From Moraxellaceae bacterium (lineage in GTDB: Bacteria; Pseudomonadota; Gammaproteobacteria; Pseudomonadales; Moraxellaceae): a stretch of DNA of 46,408 bases. The notes under the pieces are model-generated. The model saw nothing but the letters and a program-made list of their open reading frames with translations. It was not told where the DNA came from and did not search any database. Shown here in pieces: positions 44,679 to 46,408 of the stretch; positions within the stretch are counted from its first letter, which is position 1, and each line of letters starts with the position of its first letter. Made by a program: the position numbers and the translations under genes. The stretch lies in the NCBI GenBank assembly GCA_004173455.1, contig SECL01000024.1:1-46408 (forward strand), read 5' to 3'.

Positions 44679-45572
44679 TCACAAAATAGGCGCAATGAGC
44701 CGCTCCAGCAGTGTGCCATCCAAACGAATATCACCAAAACGGCGATCGTGATTATTCCAGTCTTCTACCGATTGCCGCAAACCCGCATGATCCCGATCAA
44801 TAAAGTTCCACCAGATGACAGTAGGATGGGGCAAAGGCTCGCCGCCAATGAGCATAAAATGCGTGTCAGCGTCAGCAATTAGGCACAGCGTATTGGTAGT
44901 ATTATCACGCTCGCAATTACTTAAGCTTATTAGCTCATTAGGATGATAATCTTCACCTGCAAACTTCACACGGCCACGAAGCACCAAAATCCCATATTCA
45001 AACCCTTTTTGCTGTTCAAGCTGGAGTTCTTGCGCCGTGCTCACCTGTACATCAACGCCTAACAATCTGGAGTATTGCAAAGTATCGGCCTGCCTGCCTG
45101 CGTACTGTCCTGTGGTAATAGTGTAGGTTACACCCTGCTCTGTCCATATCGGTAAGGTCGGGTAATGATGAAAACTCGGCTCAATCGCAGCATCCATTGG
45201 CAGGGCAATCCAGAGCTGTACGGCATGCAAGCGATCACAACCCTCAACACTTTGCTCGGTATGGCTGATGCCCTTATTTTCCCCTGTACCTGCGGTCATC
45301 AGGTTGACTTGTCCGGGTCGGATGGTTTGCTCATTGCCCAAGCTGTCCTTGTGCAACACTTCGCCTTCCAGCATCCAAGTAAATGTTTGCAGGTTGGTAT
45401 GGGGATGCAAGCCGACCTGTAAGCCCTTACTGTCTCCTTCAAAAATCGCAGGGCCAGCATGGTCAAGAAAGCACCATGCGCCAATAGTACGCTTGCCATG
45501 ATTGGGCAGCATACGGGCGACAGGAATACCACCAACGTCTTTTTCATGGGCAATAAGCTTATCAACACTCAT
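44679..45572 (-). CDS. Pirin family protein
   Basis: A 297-residue bicupin. The N-terminal cupin has the pirin metal site: His56 and His58 in GLHPHTN, then His104 and Glu106 in ISHTEQS. TFTWMLEGEVLHKDSLGN and RPGQVNLMTAGTG are characteristic. Relatives such as E. coli YhhW oxidise quercetin, while others act as redox or transcription cofactors, so the true substrate is unknown. AAGGAT lies 11 bases ahead of the ATG. It is the last gene of a leftward run with the GNAT and hemerythrin genes. Confidence 0.92.
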   Translation of the reverse strand: MSVDKLIAHEKDVGGIPVARMLPNHGKRTIGAWCFLDHAGPAIFEGDSKGLQVGLHPHTNLQTFTWMLEGEVLHKDSLGNEQTIRPGQVNLMTAGTGENKGISHTEQSVEGCDRLHAVQLWIALPMDAAIEPSFHHYPTLPIWTEQGVTYTITTGQYAGRQADTLQYSRLLGVDVQVSTAQELQLEQQKGFEYGILVLRGRVKFAGEDYHPNELISLSNCERDNTTNTLCLIADADTHFMLIGGEPLPHPTVIWWNFIDRDHAGLRQSVEDWNNHDRRFGDIRLDGTLLERLIAPIL

Positions 45573-45609
45573 GATGGTTTTATCCTTTGTTTAATGATTA
45601 TTAAGTTGA

Positions 45610-45912
45610 TCAATGCTGATGATAAACCGAGTTGGCCTGATATTCAGGATGTTTGTCAATATAGGCTTTTACCAGTGGGCAAATCGGTTTGACTTTTAAA
45701 CCATGCTGTTCTGCATAGTCGAGAATGTATTTAATTAAGTAACTGGCGATGCCGCGTCCTCCTAGCTCGGGCGGCACTTCAGTATGTAGATAGGCAATTC
45801 CACGTTCGCCCTGATGCGTGGTGAAATAATCATAATCTTCAAACGCCACTTTAGCATCTACATGGATTTCAAAACGCTTACCCTGTTCATTGTTGATCAC
45901 GTCATAATTCAT
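45610..45912 (-). CDS. GNAT-fold N-acetyltransferase-like protein (YjdJ type)
   Basis: About 100 residues from the ATG at 45912, which has GGAGAG five bases ahead; the longer frame from 45987 lacks such a site and its extra residues look non-coding. The small GNAT core is visible: IAYLHTEVPPELGGRGIASYLIKYILDYAEQHGLKVKPICPLVKAYIDKHPEY. The G-G-R-G-I-A segment is the acetyl-CoA phosphate loop, and the P-x-C-P-x-V...H-P-E-Y end is typical of the COG2388 group. Acceptor unknown. The start lies 37 bases upstream of the pirin start region. Confidence 0.9.
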   Translation of the reverse strand: MNYDVINNEQGKRFEIHVDAKVAFEDYDYFTTHQGERGIAYLHTEVPPELGGRGIASYLIKYILDYAEQHGLKVKPICPLVKAYIDKHPEYQANSVYHQH

Positions 45913-46058
45913 GGAACTCTCCAGTATAGATGTTGGCCTGTACCACGGGATAAGATACAGGCCATTAAGAAAACTTAAAGTTAACATTAGTGAAACTATT
46001 CAACAAACTGCAACATCATGCTAGGGCTAATGAGAAAGCAAAAGCCAGCAGCTAACCT

Positions 46059-46292
46059 TTAGCTTAAGCCCAGAATTGGAATGACCAGATCTTCTTCATC
46101 ACTTAAATGACGCGACAATAGAATACCAATCTGACCCAGTTGCTGATGTAAGGTCTCGGCCAGTTGCTGATCTTCTCCTGTTGCGCGATACAGTTTGCTC
46201 CCATTTTGTTGCAAGTCGTGCAAGGCTGCATTTAAGTGATGATGATCATGATCTAAAATCGCAAAACCTGCTGCGAGTTTAGGATAATTTTT
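46059..46292 (-). pseudogene. Hemerythrin-domain protein, 5' part removed by the IS insertion
   Basis: Reading leftward from the IS tip, 77 codons stay open to the TAA at 46059-46061. The text includes GFAILDHDHHHLNAALHDLQ and ends RHLSDEEDLVIPILGLS. This is the C-terminal half of a hemerythrin-like four-helix bundle, with H-D-H...H and H-x-x-D-E-E ligand motifs for a di-iron site. The N-terminal half, with its H-H-x-x-E ligands, should lie beyond the IS or be lost. No start codon or promoter precedes the remnant, so it is probably not expressed as a working protein. If the assembly was joined wrongly at the IS, the gene could be intact elsewhere. Confidence 0.82.
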
Positions 46293-46408
46293 GGGGCTGT
46301 AGTAGATTAGCTTTATGTTAGTCTACAAAAATGAATATAACGAATTGTAAGTTAAGCAAAAAAGTACAGAAAAAGTTACTTGAGTATTTTGTGCTTGAAG
46401 TGACGGCT
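46293..46408 (+). mobile_element. IS1595-family (IS1016-like) insertion sequence, right-edge partial copy
   Basis: It begins GGGGCTGTAGTAGATTAGC and is identical, in inverted orientation, to 1-116. It interrupts the hemerythrin-domain gene. Only the transposase-start end is present; the element continues out of the window. Confidence 0.85.
46331..46408 (+). CDS. IS1595-family transposase, N-terminal fragment (cut by window edge)
   Basis: The ATG at 46331 opens 26 codons that run into the window edge, with the same product start as the left-edge copy (MNITNCKLSKKVQKK, then LLEYFVLEVTA). It is transcribed rightward, away from the window. No catalytic residues are visible in this part. Confidence 0.8.
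   Translation, partial: MNITNCKLSKKVQKKLLEYFVLEVTA

Overview
The window looks like a chromosomal contig from a gammaproteobacterium of the Moraxellaceae, near Acinetobacter or Alkanindiges. This rests on remembered similarity of S20, HslR-RecA-RecX, NtrB, the UppS active-site variant and an LpoP-type PBP1b partner, on gene order, and on moderate GC. No database search was possible. Nearly everything is core genome. No prophage, CRISPR array, tRNA or rRNA was seen.

Both edges are the same sequence. Bases 1-116 are the exact reverse complement of 46293-46408. Each copy reads as the tip and first 26 codons of an IS1595-family (IS1016-like) transposase pointing out of the window. The window is therefore bounded by two oppositely oriented IS copies, probably where the assembly stopped. 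The right copy has removed the front of a hemerythrin-domain gene.

Layout: 0.3-4.2 kb, leftward metabolic genes (nitroreductase, hpt, a double GST_N-domain protein, rraA, an atypical SDR). 4.5-6.9 kb, rpsT, an acyl-CoA dehydrogenase and a membrane-anchored PD-(D/E)xK endonuclease. 6.9-9.9 kb, a histidine phosphatase, cysQ, a yrfG-like nucleotidase and hslR. 10.1-12.0 kb, recA, recX and the SRP RNA gene with its promoter. 12.4-16.5 kb, a Q/N-rich disordered protein, a metallo-beta-lactamase-fold hydrolase, a YbgF/CpoB-like protein and a SIMPL protein.

16.6-29.4 kb is a long leftward envelope block: rimO, then pyrH-frr-uppS-cdsA-dxr-rseP-bamA-skp-lpxD-fabZ-lpxA. It covers isoprenoid and undecaprenyl carrier synthesis, phospholipid precursors, envelope-stress proteolysis, outer-membrane protein assembly and lipid A, with several ATGA or longer overlaps. 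29.9-33.2 kb holds ntrB-ntrC and a small membrane-anchored protein. 33.4-36.6 kb pairs PBP1b with a TPR lipoprotein resembling LpoP. 36.7-38.0 kb has a MutT-ThiE fusion divergent from hemP, with a Fur box over the hemP promoter. A large lipoprotein alpha/beta hydrolase follows.

40.6-44.5 kb is the least familiar part. Two paralogous GAF-GGDEF proteins, one with a degenerate active site, are interleaved with three very small cysteine-rich single-pass membrane proteins and one coiled-coil protein. Two of the small proteins are clearly paralogous. This is the best candidate for an undescribed system, possibly a local c-di-GMP module with redox- or metal-sensing microproteins. The right end carries a pirin, a GNAT-fold protein and the broken hemerythrin gene.
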